Source of the DNA: Paracoccaceae bacterium | GTDB taxonomy: Bacteria; Pseudomonadota; Alphaproteobacteria; Rhodobacterales; Rhodobacteraceae | Assembly: GCA_007694945.1 (NCBI GenBank) | Contig: REER01000077.1 | Coordinates: 108,165 to 172,164 of the forward strand | Length of the DNA stretch: 64,000 nt | Direction of reading: 5' to 3' | Part shown: in pieces, positions 7,170-15,888 of the stretch | Layout: each line of letters begins with the position of its first letter | Numbering within the stretch: position 1 is the first letter of the stretch | Notes under the pieces: model-generated | What the model was told of the DNA's origin: nothing | The model's input: the letters and a program-made list of their open reading frames with translations, nothing else | Databases searched by the model: none | Made by a program: the position numbers and the translations under genes

Positions 7170-8876
7170 ATGCCCTATCGCGCGCCCCTCACCGATTTCA
7201 GCTTCCTGCTCGATCAGATCGTCGATTTCGACAAGGTTCGCGCGACTGAGCGCTTTGCCGAGGCCACGCCCGAGACCACCGATGCGATCCTGACTGAAGC
7301 CGCACGGCTCTGCGAAGAGGTCATGGCCCCGCTCAACCGCACAGGCGATCTGCACCCGGCGAGATTGGAGAACGGGGTGGTACGGACCCCACCGGGCTTT
7401 GCCGAGGGCCATCGCGCCATTGCCGAGGGCGGCTGGCTGGGCATCGCCGCGGCGCCCGAGTATGGCGGCATGGGACTGCCGCAGACACTCGCCAGCGCGG
7501 TCAACGACATGATGTCGGCGGCCTGCCTAGCTTTGCAGGTCAACCCCTTGCTGTCGCTGGGGCAGATCGAGGCGCTGGAGCATCATGCCAGTGACGAGAT
7601 CAAGGCGCTCTATCTGCCCAAGCTGATTTCTGGCGAATGGACCGGCACGATGAACCTGACCGAACCTGAAGCTGGCTCTGATGTGGGGGCGCTGCGGACC
7701 AAGGCCGAGCCCAATCAGGACGGCAGCTATGCGATCACGGGGCAGAAGATCTACATCACATGGGGGGACCATGATTTCGGCGGCAATGTCTGCCATCTGG
7801 TGCTCGCGCGCCTGCCCGACGGAGCACCGGGCACCAAGGGGATCAGCCTCTTCATGGTGCCCAAGCTGCTGCCAGATGCGAATGGCAATCCGGGCGAGCG
7901 GAATGCGCTGCGCGTGGTCTCGCTCGAGCACAAGCTGGGCCTGCATGGCTCGCCCACGGCGGTAATGGCATATGACCGCGCCACAGGCTGGCTTGTCGGC
8001 GAGGAACATGGCGGCATGGCGGCGATGTTCACCATGATGAATAATGCCCGCGTCGGTGTGGGAGTGCAGGGTATCGGCATTGCCGAAGGTGCCTATCAGC
8101 ACGCGCTGCATTACGCGCAGGAACGTCGACAGGGCCGCACGCCGTGCTCGGCCAAGGGCGCGATCATCGAACATGTCGATGTGCGCCGGATGCTGGCGGT
8201 CATGAAAGCCGAGATTTTCGCAATCCGGGCCATCGCGCTGGCCAATTCGGTCGCAATCGACATGGCCACAGCCACCGGCTCGGAGGACTGGGCCGCGCGG
8301 GCAGCATTCTTGACTCCGATCACCAAGGCCCATGGCACGGATATCGGCATCGAAGTGGCAAATCTGGGCATCCAGATCCATGGCGGGATGGGCTTTGTCG
8401 AGGAAACGGGTGCCGCGCAATATCTGCGAGATGTCCGAGTGACGGCGATCTATGAGGGCACCAATGGCATTCAGGCCATGGATCTGGTCGCGCGCAAGAT
8501 GATGGACAGCGGAGAGGCCGCCTTCCGCCTGTTGCAGGAGATCGAAGACTGCGCAGAGGCCGCCCGCGCCGTGCTGCCCGATCTGGCCGAAGAGGTCTGG
8601 CAGGCCGCCGAATCACTGCGCGAGACTACCGAATGGCTTCTGGCCCAGGAGCTTAATGAGCGTTTTGCAGGTGCGACCGCCTATCTGCGCGCCTTCGCCC
8701 GCGTTCTGGGGTCTCATTACCACCTGAAAGCTGCGCTGACCGAGGATGGCGCGCGCCGGGCTCTTGCGCGCGTGTTCATATTCCGTATTCTGCCCGAGCA
8801 TGTCGGGCTCCTGGCACAAGCACGCGCCGGGGCCGATTGTCTCTATGCCCTTTCGGATGATGATCTCGCAGCATGA
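7170..8876 (+). CDS. Acyl-CoA dehydrogenase, DmdC-like
   Basis: A 568-residue FAD-dependent acyl-CoA dehydrogenase with the extra C-terminal domain seen in long family members such as 3-methylmercaptopropionyl-CoA dehydrogenase DmdC. It starts MPYRAPLTDFSFLLDQIVDF, typical of that group. FAD/substrate motifs TMNLTEPEAGSDVGALRTKA (about residue 155) and the segment YEGTNGIQAMDLVARK with the predicted catalytic Glu (about 428) are present. Its stop overlaps the start of the MBL-fold gene (ATGA), so the two are co-translated. Rhodobacterales carry several DmdC paralogs, so the substrate could be another short or branched acyl-CoA. Confidence 0.85.
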   Translation: MPYRAPLTDFSFLLDQIVDFDKVRATERFAEATPETTDAILTEAARLCEEVMAPLNRTGDLHPARLENGVVRTPPGFAEGHRAIAEGGWLGIAAAPEYGGMGLPQTLASAVNDMMSAACLALQVNPLLSLGQIEALEHHASDEIKALYLPKLISGEWTGTMNLTEPEAGSDVGALRTKAEPNQDGSYAITGQKIYITWGDHDFGGNVCHLVLARLPDGAPGTKGISLFMVPKLLPDANGNPGERNALRVVSLEHKLGLHGSPTAVMAYDRATGWLVGEEHGGMAAMFTMMNNARVGVGVQGIGIAEGAYQHALHYAQERRQGRTPCSAKGAIIEHVDVRRMLAVMKAEIFAIRAIALANSVAIDMATATGSEDWAARAAFLTPITKAHGTDIGIEVANLGIQIHGGMGFVEETGAAQYLRDVRVTAIYEGTNGIQAMDLVARKMMDSGEAAFRLLQEIEDCAEAARAVLPDLAEEVWQAAESLRETTEWLLAQELNERFAGATAYLRAFARVLGSHYHLKAALTEDGARRALARVFIFRILPEHVGLLAQARAGADCLYALSDDDLAA

Positions 8877-9913
8877 TGGACGGCTCTGACGCAGCAGGCA
8901 TTCGCCACCCCTTCTCGGACGCGCCCGAGGAGGGCTGCGTCACGCGTATCGCCAAAGGTGTGTTCTGGGCGCGGCTGCCGCTGCCGATGGCGCTTGATCA
9001 TGTCAATGTCTACATCCTTGACGAGGGCGATAGCTGGACCGTCTTCGACACTGGCGTCGACACCACCCGCGCTCGCGGCATCTGGGTCAAACTGTTGGCG
9101 GGGCCGTTGCGCGGCAAGCAGGTCCGCCGAGTAATTGCAAGCCACCATCACCCAGACCATATCGGGCTTGCGGGCTGGTTTCAGGCCGGGGGTGCCGAGC
9201 TTGTGACGACGCGTACCGCCTGGCTCTTTGCGCGGATGCTGACACTCGATGCGCAAGCCACACCGCCACCCGAGATGCTCACCTTCTGGCGCCGTGCGGG
9301 CATGCCATCCGAGATGATCGAGACCCGCACCAAGGAGCGTCCGTTCAATTTCTGCGACACGGTCGCGCCCCTGCCGCTGGGCTATCGGGCGCTGCGCGAG
9401 GGCGATGTTCTGCATGCGGGGGGGCGAGATTGGGATGTGCGCCTGGGTCAAGGCCACGCGCCCGACCAGATCACACTCTGGAGCCGCGACTGCAATCTGG
9501 TGCTGGGTGCGGATCAACTCTTGCCCAGTATCTCGCCCGTTCTGGGGGTCTATGCGACCGAACCCGAGGCCGATCCGGTGGCCGACTGGTTGGAGAGTTG
9601 TGCGCAACTGCAAGAACATGCGCGGTCGGATCATCTGGTGCTTCCGGGTCACAAACTGCCCTTTACCGGCCTTCCCCAGCGCCTCAGTCAGAAAATCGAG
9701 AACCATCTCGGCGCGCTCAAGCGGCTGGAGGCGCATCTGTCCACACCGCGCGTGGCGAGTGAGTGCTTCGAGATGTTGTTCAAGCGCCGTGTGACCGAGG
9801 CCAGCTATGGCCTCGCACTGGCCGAGACAATCGCGCATCTGAATCACCTGCACGCGCGTGGACGCGCGCGGCGCTGGCTGCGCGATGACGGGGTCTGGAT
9901 TTGGCAGGCATGA
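8873..9913 (+). CDS. MBL-fold metallo-hydrolase
   Basis: A 346-residue metallo-beta-lactamase-fold protein. The metal signature HHHPDH is near residue 90, further ligands occur in the GQGHAPDQ and LPGHKLPF segments, and a C-terminal domain of about 100 residues is typical of glyoxalase-II-like family members. Start overlaps the acyl-CoA dehydrogenase stop. Given the partner, a thioester or other acyl-derived substrate is plausible, but this is inference. Its own stop overlaps the following lipoprotein start (ATGA), so three genes form one translationally coupled run. Confidence 0.85.
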   Translation: MMDGSDAAGIRHPFSDAPEEGCVTRIAKGVFWARLPLPMALDHVNVYILDEGDSWTVFDTGVDTTRARGIWVKLLAGPLRGKQVRRVIASHHHPDHIGLAGWFQAGGAELVTTRTAWLFARMLTLDAQATPPPEMLTFWRRAGMPSEMIETRTKERPFNFCDTVAPLPLGYRALREGDVLHAGGRDWDVRLGQGHAPDQITLWSRDCNLVLGADQLLPSISPVLGVYATEPEADPVADWLESCAQLQEHARSDHLVLPGHKLPFTGLPQRLSQKIENHLGALKRLEAHLSTPRVASECFEMLFKRRVTEASYGLALAETIAHLNHLHARGRARRWLRDDGVWIWQA

Positions 9914-10533
9914 TACGCGCAAGCCGCGGCTTTGCCGCGGCGCTGTTGACGGTCTTTTCTGTCGCTTTGGCTGGCTGCGCAGCGCTGTTCATGGGGGTGG
10001 CTGGCAGTGATGGGCTGGGCTATGCCGGGGACGGGCCATCAAAATTGCGTATCGCCATCTATGAGCCGCGGCGCCCGCTTCTCGTGCCCCATGCGGCAAT
10101 GGTGATACACGCGCCGGAGGGGCATCTGATCTATGACCCTGCTGGCTGGACTCCCGATCCGCGCGGGCATCGCCGCGCAGATGTGACCTATTCGGTCACG
10201 CCCGAGATCGAGCGCGCGTTTCTTCTGCGCGAAGAGGCGCCGATGGCACTCGCGGTGCTGCGGTCGGTCGTGCAGCCCGAGTCGTGGGAGTTATACCTGT
10301 TCGAGACCGAGGTGAGCGACGAGGTCGCGAGCGAGGCTGCGCGCCTCGCCCGCGACCGTCCGGCGCTGCCGAAGACCGGCTGCGCCTTAGGGGTTTCGAC
10401 GCTTCTGCGTCAATTGCCGGGCTATGAGGACATCAACCCCTGCTGGTTGCCCTCCACGCTTCTGAGGGCCCTCAAGGGGCGCGACGATCTGACCTTGACC
10501 CAGACGCTTGTGCCCCTCGCGCAAGGGGGGTGA
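9910..10533 (+). CDS. Lipoprotein, candidate permuted papain-like enzyme (copy A)
   Basis: A 207-residue protein from the ATG overlapping the MBL-fold stop; the TTG three codons earlier in the ORF track is not needed. A signal peptide ends in a lipobox (LAGC), placing it at the periplasmic face of a membrane. It is a paralog of the protein at 10759: both share a His-centred strand (PHAAMVIH), a YDPAGW segment and a Cys-containing helix (GCALGVSTLLRQLPGYE). His before Cys is the order expected in circularly permuted NlpC/P60-like enzymes, so a peptidase or amidase role is suggested, not shown. The oxidase subunit IV gene follows. Confidence 0.7.
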   Translation: MIRASRGFAAALLTVFSVALAGCAALFMGVAGSDGLGYAGDGPSKLRIAIYEPRRPLLVPHAAMVIHAPEGHLIYDPAGWTPDPRGHRRADVTYSVTPEIERAFLLREEAPMALAVLRSVVQPESWELYLFETEVSDEVASEAARLARDRPALPKTGCALGVSTLLRQLPGYEDINPCWLPSTLLRALKGRDDLTLTQTLVPLAQGG

Positions 10534-10587
10534 CAGCGGGCATGCGATCGGCTATCGACACAATATCAATGCGTTCAGGAGCGTCCC

Positions 10588-10722
10588 ATGGCTGAGTATG
10601 AACACGGAAAGATGGATATCACCGAGCAGGAGAAGACTTTTGCCGGTTTCATTCGGTTCGTTATCTGGGGTATCGCGATTAGTATCGCTGTTCTGATCTT
10701 TCTGGCGCTGGTGAATGCCTGA
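10588..10722 (+). CDS. aa3-type cytochrome c oxidase subunit IV
   Basis: A 44-residue protein, too short for the ORF track: MAEYEHGKMDITEQEKTF, then one membrane helix (FVIWGIAISIAVLIFLALV). This matches the small subunit IV of alphaproteobacterial aa3 oxidases, which packs against the catalytic core in the inner membrane. AGGAG lies 7 bases upstream of the ATG. It is not beside the other cox genes in this window; instead it sits between two paralogous lipoprotein genes. Confidence 0.85.
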   Translation: MAEYEHGKMDITEQEKTFAGFIRFVIWGIAISIAVLIFLALVNA

Positions 10723-10758
10723 GCCGCACGGCGCGCGCCGCTGATCCGGAGCCTTTTC

Positions 10759-11403
10759 ATGATCCCAAGGATGACGCGCCGCTTGATGGCGCTGTTGCTG
10801 CTGTTGTCGCTCGCGATCACCACGCTCTCTGCCTGTGGTGACAGGGGTGCGTGGGCCAGTGACGACGTTATCCAGGCCGCGCGCCATGTCCATGGCGGAC
10901 AGCCCGAGTTGACTTTGGTCACGATCCTGCACCGCGAAACCCATCGCGGCGAACATACCGGCCTTTTTATAAACGGTCGTGAGCGTGTGATCTTCGACCC
11001 CGCAGGCAGCTGGCGGCTGCCGGATCACGCGCTGCGCGGCGATGTGGTCTTCGGCATGACCAAGGGCGCGGGACTGTCCTATTACATGACCCATGTCCGC
11101 GAGACGCATTACGCTGTCGTCCAGCGGGTGCCGGTCAGTGACGAGGTGGCCGAGCAGGCGCTGGCCCTTGCGCTGGAGACCGGATCGGTCAGCGCAGGGT
11201 TTTGCGCTGCCTCGACCTCGGGGGTGCTGCGGCAATTGCCAGGCTTTGAGACTGTGCGCCGAACCTTCTTTCCCCAGACTCTGATGCGCAGTTTTGCCGA
11301 GATCCCGGGCGTGCAGACTCATGAGCTTCACCATAATGACCCGGATGTGCAGCGCAAGGCTTGGCGCGTGCAGGAACCGTTAAGCACTGTCGCCGCGTTC
11401 TGA
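10759..11403 (+). CDS. Lipoprotein, candidate permuted papain-like enzyme (copy B)
   Basis: A 214-residue paralog of the protein at 9910. The signal peptide ends in a lipobox (LSAC). Shared blocks are EHTGLFINGRERVIFDPAG (His strand), VSDEVAEQALALALETG and FCAASTSGVLRQLPGFE (Cys helix). Conservation of the His and Cys in both copies despite low overall identity argues for a catalytic dyad of the permuted papain-like type. The C-terminal ~40 residues (HELHHNDPDVQRKAW) are less alike. Function is unknown. It probably sits in one transcript with the oxidase subunit IV gene 36 bp upstream. Confidence 0.68.
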   Translation: MIPRMTRRLMALLLLLSLAITTLSACGDRGAWASDDVIQAARHVHGGQPELTLVTILHRETHRGEHTGLFINGRERVIFDPAGSWRLPDHALRGDVVFGMTKGAGLSYYMTHVRETHYAVVQRVPVSDEVAEQALALALETGSVSAGFCAASTSGVLRQLPGFETVRRTFFPQTLMRSFAEIPGVQTHELHHNDPDVQRKAWRVQEPLSTVAAF

Positions 11404-11449
11404 ACGGGCGCCGCTTGCCTTCGCCCGCGCATTGGCGCAAGGGCAGAGC

Positions 11450-12100
11450 ATGAGCGATTTTACATATGCCCCGCCCGATGCCGCCCCGGTCATCCTGCAC
11501 GAGGACCATGAGCTTGTCTTCGCGGACAAACCCTCTGGGCTGCTGTCGGTGCCGGGCAAGGGCGCGCATCTGGCCGATTGCATGATCGCGCGGTTGCGCG
11601 ATGTCTTCCCTGAAATCCTGCTGGTGCACCGGCTCGACCTCGACACCTCGGGGGTGATGGTCTTTGCGCGCACGCCCCATGCGCAGCGTCACCTCGGGTT
11701 GCAATTCGAGAAACGCCAGACCCGCAAATTCTATATCGCCCGCGTGCAGGGCTGCCCCGAGGAACCCAGGGGCCAGGTTGACCTGCCACTCACCGTGGAT
11801 TGGCCCAACCGCCCGCGCCAGATGGTCTGCCACGAGACGGGCCGCCCCGCGCAGACCGATTGGCAGGTGATCCGCCGCGAAGCGACCGGCGCACGGATGA
11901 GGCTGATGCCGCTGACCGGGCGCAGCCATCAGTTGCGGGTGCATATGCTGGCCATCGGGCACCCGATCCTTGGCGACCCGCTTTATGCCAGTGGTGCGGC
12001 GCGGGCGCATCCGCGGTTGATGCTCCATGCCCAGAGCCTGCGCCTGCGCCACCCTGATGGCGGGCGCGGGCTGACCGTCAGCGCCCCGGTGCCGTTCTGA
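11450..12100 (+). CDS. RluA-family RNA pseudouridine synthase
   Basis: From the ATG at 11450 (MSDFTYAPPDAAPVILHED) the protein has 216 residues; the TTG six codons upstream is less likely. It has the RluA catalytic motif HRLDLDTSGVMVFA (about residue 63, Asp nucleophile), the RKFYIARVQG strand and LTGRSHQLRVHMLAIGHPI. No N-terminal S4 domain is present, as in short RluA-type enzymes acting on 23S rRNA and some tRNAs. The exact RNA target is not readable from sequence. Confidence 0.88.
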   Translation: MSDFTYAPPDAAPVILHEDHELVFADKPSGLLSVPGKGAHLADCMIARLRDVFPEILLVHRLDLDTSGVMVFARTPHAQRHLGLQFEKRQTRKFYIARVQGCPEEPRGQVDLPLTVDWPNRPRQMVCHETGRPAQTDWQVIRREATGARMRLMPLTGRSHQLRVHMLAIGHPILGDPLYASGAARAHPRLMLHAQSLRLRHPDGGRGLTVSAPVPF

Positions 12101-12127
12101 CGCGCAGCATTCCGGCACTGCCGGTTT

Positions 12128-12142
12128 GTTCGTTAAATGTTC
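12128..12142 (+). promoter_or_regulatory. LexA (SOS) box upstream of uvrA
   Basis: GTTCGTTAAATGTTC is an exact GTTC-N7-GTTC direct repeat, the known alphaproteobacterial LexA operator. It lies 67-81 bp before the uvrA start codon, in the right place for promoter repression. The track start at 12137 would lie inside the box. Confidence 0.85.
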
Positions 12143-12208
12143 CTTCATTTCGCTTGGAGACTCAGGCGCGGCGGTCTATGTTGCTTATCACCAGCCTTGG
12201 GGGTGCGG

Positions 12209-15085
12209 ATGTCCGAGCAGAAATTCATCGAAGTGCGCGGCGCGCGCGAGCATAATTTGAAGAATATCGACGTGATCCTGCCCCGCGACCAGTTGGTGGT
12301 GATCACTGGACTGTCGGGTTCGGGCAAATCCTCGCTGGCCTTTGACACGATCTATGCCGAGGGGCAGCGGCGCTACGTCGAGAGCCTCAGCGCCTATGCG
12401 CGCCAGTTCCTCGACATGATGCAGAAGCCCGATATGGACCATATCTCGGGCCTCTCACCCGCGATTTCGATCGAGCAGAAGACGACGTCGAAAAACCCCC
12501 GCTCGACGGTCGGTACCGTGACCGAGATTTACGATTATCTGCGGCTGTTATTCGCGCGCGCGGGCACGCCCTACAGCCCTGCCACGGGTCTGCCGATCGA
12601 GGCGCAGCAGGTGCAGGACATGGTCGACCGCATCATGGCGCTGGAAGAGGGTACCCGTGCCTATCTGCTGGCCCCCATCGTGCGTGACCGCAAGGGCGAG
12701 TATCGCAAGGAGTTTATGGAACTGCGCAAGCAAGGCTTCCAGCGCGTCAAAGTGGATGGGAAGTTCTACGAGCTGGATGAGCCACCCACGCTCGACAAGA
12801 AGTTCCGCCATGACATTGATGTGGTGGTGGACCGGCTGGTCGTGCGTGAAGGCATGGAGACGCGGCTGGCCGATTCACTGCGCACGGCGCTGGATCTGGC
12901 GGACGGCATTGCCGTGCTGGAAGAGGCGAAGGAAGAGGGTGAGCGCATTACCTTTTCCGAGAAATTTGCCTGTCCGGTCAGTGGGTTCACCATTTCCGAG
13001 ATCGAGCCGCGGCTGTTCTCCTTCAACGCGCCGACAGGGGCCTGCCCGGCCTGCGACGGGCTGGGGGTGGAGCTTTTCTTTGACGAAAGGCTTGTCGTGC
13101 CGGACCTGTCCCTGCGGCTGGCCGATGGCGCGATTGCGCCGTGGCGCAAGGGCAAATCGCCCTATTTCCTGCAAACCATCGAGTCGCTCGCCCGCCATTA
13201 TGAGTTCGACGCGAAAGCCCCCTGGAAGGACCTGCCCGCGCATGTGAAACAAGTGCTGCTCTATGGCTCCAATGGTGAAGAGCTGCCCTTCCGCTATGAT
13301 GAGGGCGGTCGGGTCTATAACGTGACGCGCGCTTTCGAGGGCGTCATCCCGAATATGGAGCGGCGCTATCGCGAAACGGATTCGGCCTGGATTCGCGAGG
13401 AGTTCGAGCGCTACCAGAACCAGCGCGCCTGTGGCGTCTGCGAGGGGCATCGTTTGCGGCCCGAGGCGCTGGCCGTGAAGATCGGTCCCGCCAAAGGCGG
13501 GCCTGACAAACTTCTGCATATCGGGCAGGTCACCGAAATGTCGATCCGCGAGGCGCTGACATGGGTGGAGGGCGTGCCAGAGGCGCTCTCGAAGCAGAAG
13601 AACGAGATCGCCCGCGCGATCCTTAAGGAAATCCGCGAGCGGCTGGGATTTCTGGTCAATGTGGGGCTGGATTACCTGACGCTCGGGCGGCATGCGGGCA
13701 CGCTCTCGGGGGGTGAGAGCCAGCGGATCAGGCTTGCGAGCCAGATCGGGTCGGGGCTGACCGGGGTGCTCTATGTGCTCGATGAGCCCTCGATTGGGCT
13801 GCACCAGCGCGACAATGACCGCTTGCTGACCACACTCAGGAACCTGCGCGATCAGGGCAACACCGTGATCGTGGTCGAGCATGACGAAGAGGCGATTCGC
13901 ACTGCTGACCATGTGCTTGATATCGGCCCTGGTGCAGGCGTTCATGGCGGTCAGATCGTGGCCGAAGGCACGCCGGATCAGATCATGGCCGACCCGGCGA
14001 GCCTGACGGGGCAGTATCTGAGTGGCACGCGCGAGATCCCGGTGCCGAAAACGCGGCGCAAGGGCAACGGCAAGAAACTTACTGTGGTCAAGGCGAACGG
14101 GAATAATCTGCGCGATGTGACCGTCGATTTTCCGCTGGGCAAATTCGTCTGCGTGACCGGGGTGTCAGGGGGCGGTAAATCCACGCTAACCATCGAGACC
14201 CTGTTCAAGACCGCCTCGATGCGGCTCAACGGCGCGCGCCAGACGCCCGCGCCCTGCGAGACGATCAAGGGACTGGAGCAACTCGACAAGGTGATCGATA
14301 TCGACCAGCGCCCTATCGGACGCACACCGCGTTCTAACCCGGCGACTTATACTGGCGCGTTCGGCCCGATCCGCGACTGGTTCGCCGGGCTGCCGGAAGC
14401 GCGGGCGCGCGGCTACAAGCCGGGACGGTTTTCCTTCAACGTCAAGGGCGGGCGGTGCGAGGCCTGTCAGGGTGACGGGGTGCTGAAGATCGAGATGAAT
14501 TTCCTGCCTGATGTCTATGTCACCTGCGAGACCTGCAAGGGCAAGCGCTACAACCGCGAGACGCTGGAGGTTTTGTTCAAGGGTAAATCAATCGCCGATG
14601 TGCTGGACATGACTGTGGAAGAGGCGCAGGGGTTTTTCGAGGCTGTGCCGTCGATCCGCGAGAAGATGGACGCGCTGATGCGGGTGGGCTTGGGCTATAT
14701 CAAGGTGGGCCAGCAGGCGACCACCCTCTCGGGGGGCGAGGCGCAGCGGGTGAAACTGTCGAAGGAGTTGTCGCGCCGCTCAACGGGCCGGACATTGTAC
14801 ATTCTCGATGAACCCACAACCGGGCTGCATTTCGAGGATGTCCGCAAGCTTCTGGAAGTGCTGCACGAATTGGTTGAGCAGGGAAATACGGTCATCGTGA
14901 TCGAGCACAATCTCGATGTGATCAAGACAGCGGACTGGATCATCGACATTGGCCCCGAGGGCGGCGATGGCGGTGGGCAGATTGTGGCCACCGGCACGCC
15001 CGAAGAGGTGGCGGCAGTCGCGGCGAGCCATACCGGGCGCTATCTGGCGCCGATGCTGGGCGCGCGCCGCGTGGCGGCGGAATAG
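12209..15085 (+). CDS. uvrA: Excinuclease ABC subunit A
   Basis: 958 residues from the ATG at 12209 ([20 protein letters not shown]); the ORF-track extension to 12137 is rejected because it reads through the promoter. It has two ABC ATPase modules: Walker [13 protein letters not shown] (about 34) and [10 protein letters not shown] (about 651), with signature [12 protein letters not shown] and [12 protein letters not shown]. Zinc-binding cysteines occur in CPACDGLG and CEACQGDG...[10 protein letters not shown]; the first finger starts CPVSG, with Ser for the usual second Cys. UvrA finds bulky lesions and loads UvrB in nucleotide excision repair. The upstream LexA box implies SOS induction. Confidence 0.97.
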   Translation: MSEQKFIEVRGAREHNLKNIDVILPRDQLVVITGLSGSGKSSLAFDTIYAEGQRRYVESLSAYARQFLDMMQKPDMDHISGLSPAISIEQKTTSKNPRSTVGTVTEIYDYLRLLFARAGTPYSPATGLPIEAQQVQDMVDRIMALEEGTRAYLLAPIVRDRKGEYRKEFMELRKQGFQRVKVDGKFYELDEPPTLDKKFRHDIDVVVDRLVVREGMETRLADSLRTALDLADGIAVLEEAKEEGERITFSEKFACPVSGFTISEIEPRLFSFNAPTGACPACDGLGVELFFDERLVVPDLSLRLADGAIAPWRKGKSPYFLQTIESLARHYEFDAKAPWKDLPAHVKQVLLYGSNGEELPFRYDEGGRVYNVTRAFEGVIPNMERRYRETDSAWIREEFERYQNQRACGVCEGHRLRPEALAVKIGPAKGGPDKLLHIGQVTEMSIREALTWVEGVPEALSKQKNEIARAILKEIRERLGFLVNVGLDYLTLGRHAGTLSGGESQRIRLASQIGSGLTGVLYVLDEPSIGLHQRDNDRLLTTLRNLRDQGNTVIVVEHDEEAIRTADHVLDIGPGAGVHGGQIVAEGTPDQIMADPASLTGQYLSGTREIPVPKTRRKGNGKKLTVVKANGNNLRDVTVDFPLGKFVCVTGVSGGGKSTLTIETLFKTASMRLNGARQTPAPCETIKGLEQLDKVIDIDQRPIGRTPRSNPATYTGAFGPIRDWFAGLPEARARGYKPGRFSFNVKGGRCEACQGDGVLKIEMNFLPDVYVTCETCKGKRYNRETLEVLFKGKSIADVLDMTVEEAQGFFEAVPSIREKMDALMRVGLGYIKVGQQATTLSGGEAQRVKLSKELSRRSTGRTLYILDEPTTGLHFEDVRKLLEVLHELVEQGNTVIVIEHNLDVIKTADWIIDIGPEGGDGGGQIVATGTPEEVAAVAASHTGRYLAPMLGARRVAAE

Positions 15086-15095
15086 GTGCGAGGGG

Positions 15096-15131
15096 GCCGC
15101 CCTCGGGGGCATCGAGCCCCCCTCGGGCGGC
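15096..15131. terminator. Hairpin after uvrA
   Basis: GCCGCCC pairs with GGGCGGC and GGGGGC with GCCCCC across a small internal loop, starting 11 bases after the uvrA stop. No T-run follows. Likely transcription end or 3' stabiliser. Confidence 0.5.
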
Positions 15132-15194
15132 GCTGCCGCGGCTATATGTTCGGGGCCGGGCGTAAGATTGACAGGGTCCGTGACCGCAAGGTTC

Positions 15195-15220
15195 GCGTGA
15201 GTATTTTCGGCAAGATGAAG
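15195..15220 (-). repeat. Dispersed ~20-bp element, copy 2
   Basis: The reverse complement reads CTTCATCTTGCCGAAAATACTCACG, matching copy 1 over the core and flanks. It lies between the convergent uvrA and LOG genes, 12 bases beyond the stop of the latter. Confidence 0.7.
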
Positions 15221-15231
15221 CCGGAGTAGTC

Positions 15232-15789
15232 TCAGCGGTCGTGTTGCCTGAGCTTCATGTCAAGTTCGGCGACGCTCGTGACGCTCTGAAAGAAGCCGCG
15301 CAGCGACGGGTCGGCGAAGCCCTGCGCGATGACGTGGTCTACAAGGGTGATCAGGGGTTGCCAGACGTCATCCACATCCAGCAAATAGATGGGTTTTTCG
15401 TGCAGCCCGATCTGGCGCCATGTCAGCACTTCGAAGAATTCATCAAGCGTGCCGGCCCCGCCCGGCAGCACGACCACAACATCGGAATTGGCGAACATCA
15501 CCTTCTTGCGCTCGTGCATCGTCTCGGTCACGACCAGCGTGCCGATATTGCGCTTGCCCTGTTCAGCCTGCATCAGATGGGTGGGAATCACCCCGAAGAC
15601 ATCGGCCCCCGCGCCCTGGGCTGCGCGCGCGACCTCGCCCATGATGCCGATATCGCCCGCGCCATAGACCAGCCGCCAGCCGCGCTCGGCGATGAGGGCG
15701 CCCAGCGCCCGCGCTTCGGCGGCATAGGCCGGGGAGAAGCCAGCGCGAGAGCCGCAGAAGACACAGACAGACAGGGTGGGAACGGGCAT
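15232..15789 (-). CDS. LOG-family protein, short form
   Basis: 185 residues from the ATG at 15789 (MPVPTLSVCVFCGSRAGFSP). The 711-aa ORF extends antisense through the LysM gene and is rejected. It has the classical LOG nucleotide-binding motifs: CVFCGSRAG at the N-terminus, GAGDIGIMGEVARAA near 50 and PGGAGTLDEFFEVLTWRQ near 110. Family members hydrolyse the ribose 5-phosphate of cytokinin nucleotides or related nucleoside monophosphates. It is a distant paralog of the long form at 4242. The divergent neighbour is the LysM gene. Confidence 0.88.
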   Translation of the reverse strand: MPVPTLSVCVFCGSRAGFSPAYAAEARALGALIAERGWRLVYGAGDIGIMGEVARAAQGAGADVFGVIPTHLMQAEQGKRNIGTLVVTETMHERKKVMFANSDVVVVLPGGAGTLDEFFEVLTWRQIGLHEKPIYLLDVDDVWQPLITLVDHVIAQGFADPSLRGFFQSVTSVAELDMKLRQHDR

Positions 15790-15888
15790 CAGGGCAGCCT
15801 TGCAAGGATTTGTTTTGCGACCCGTTACCGGGCTTGCTATGGTCTTGCAAGTTCGCACGGGGCCGGGACGGGCCTTTATGGGTAAGCC

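Noticed and set aside
12298-12305. GTGATCAC inside uvrA
   Set aside because: A single copy within coding sequence fits chance; not taken as an operator.
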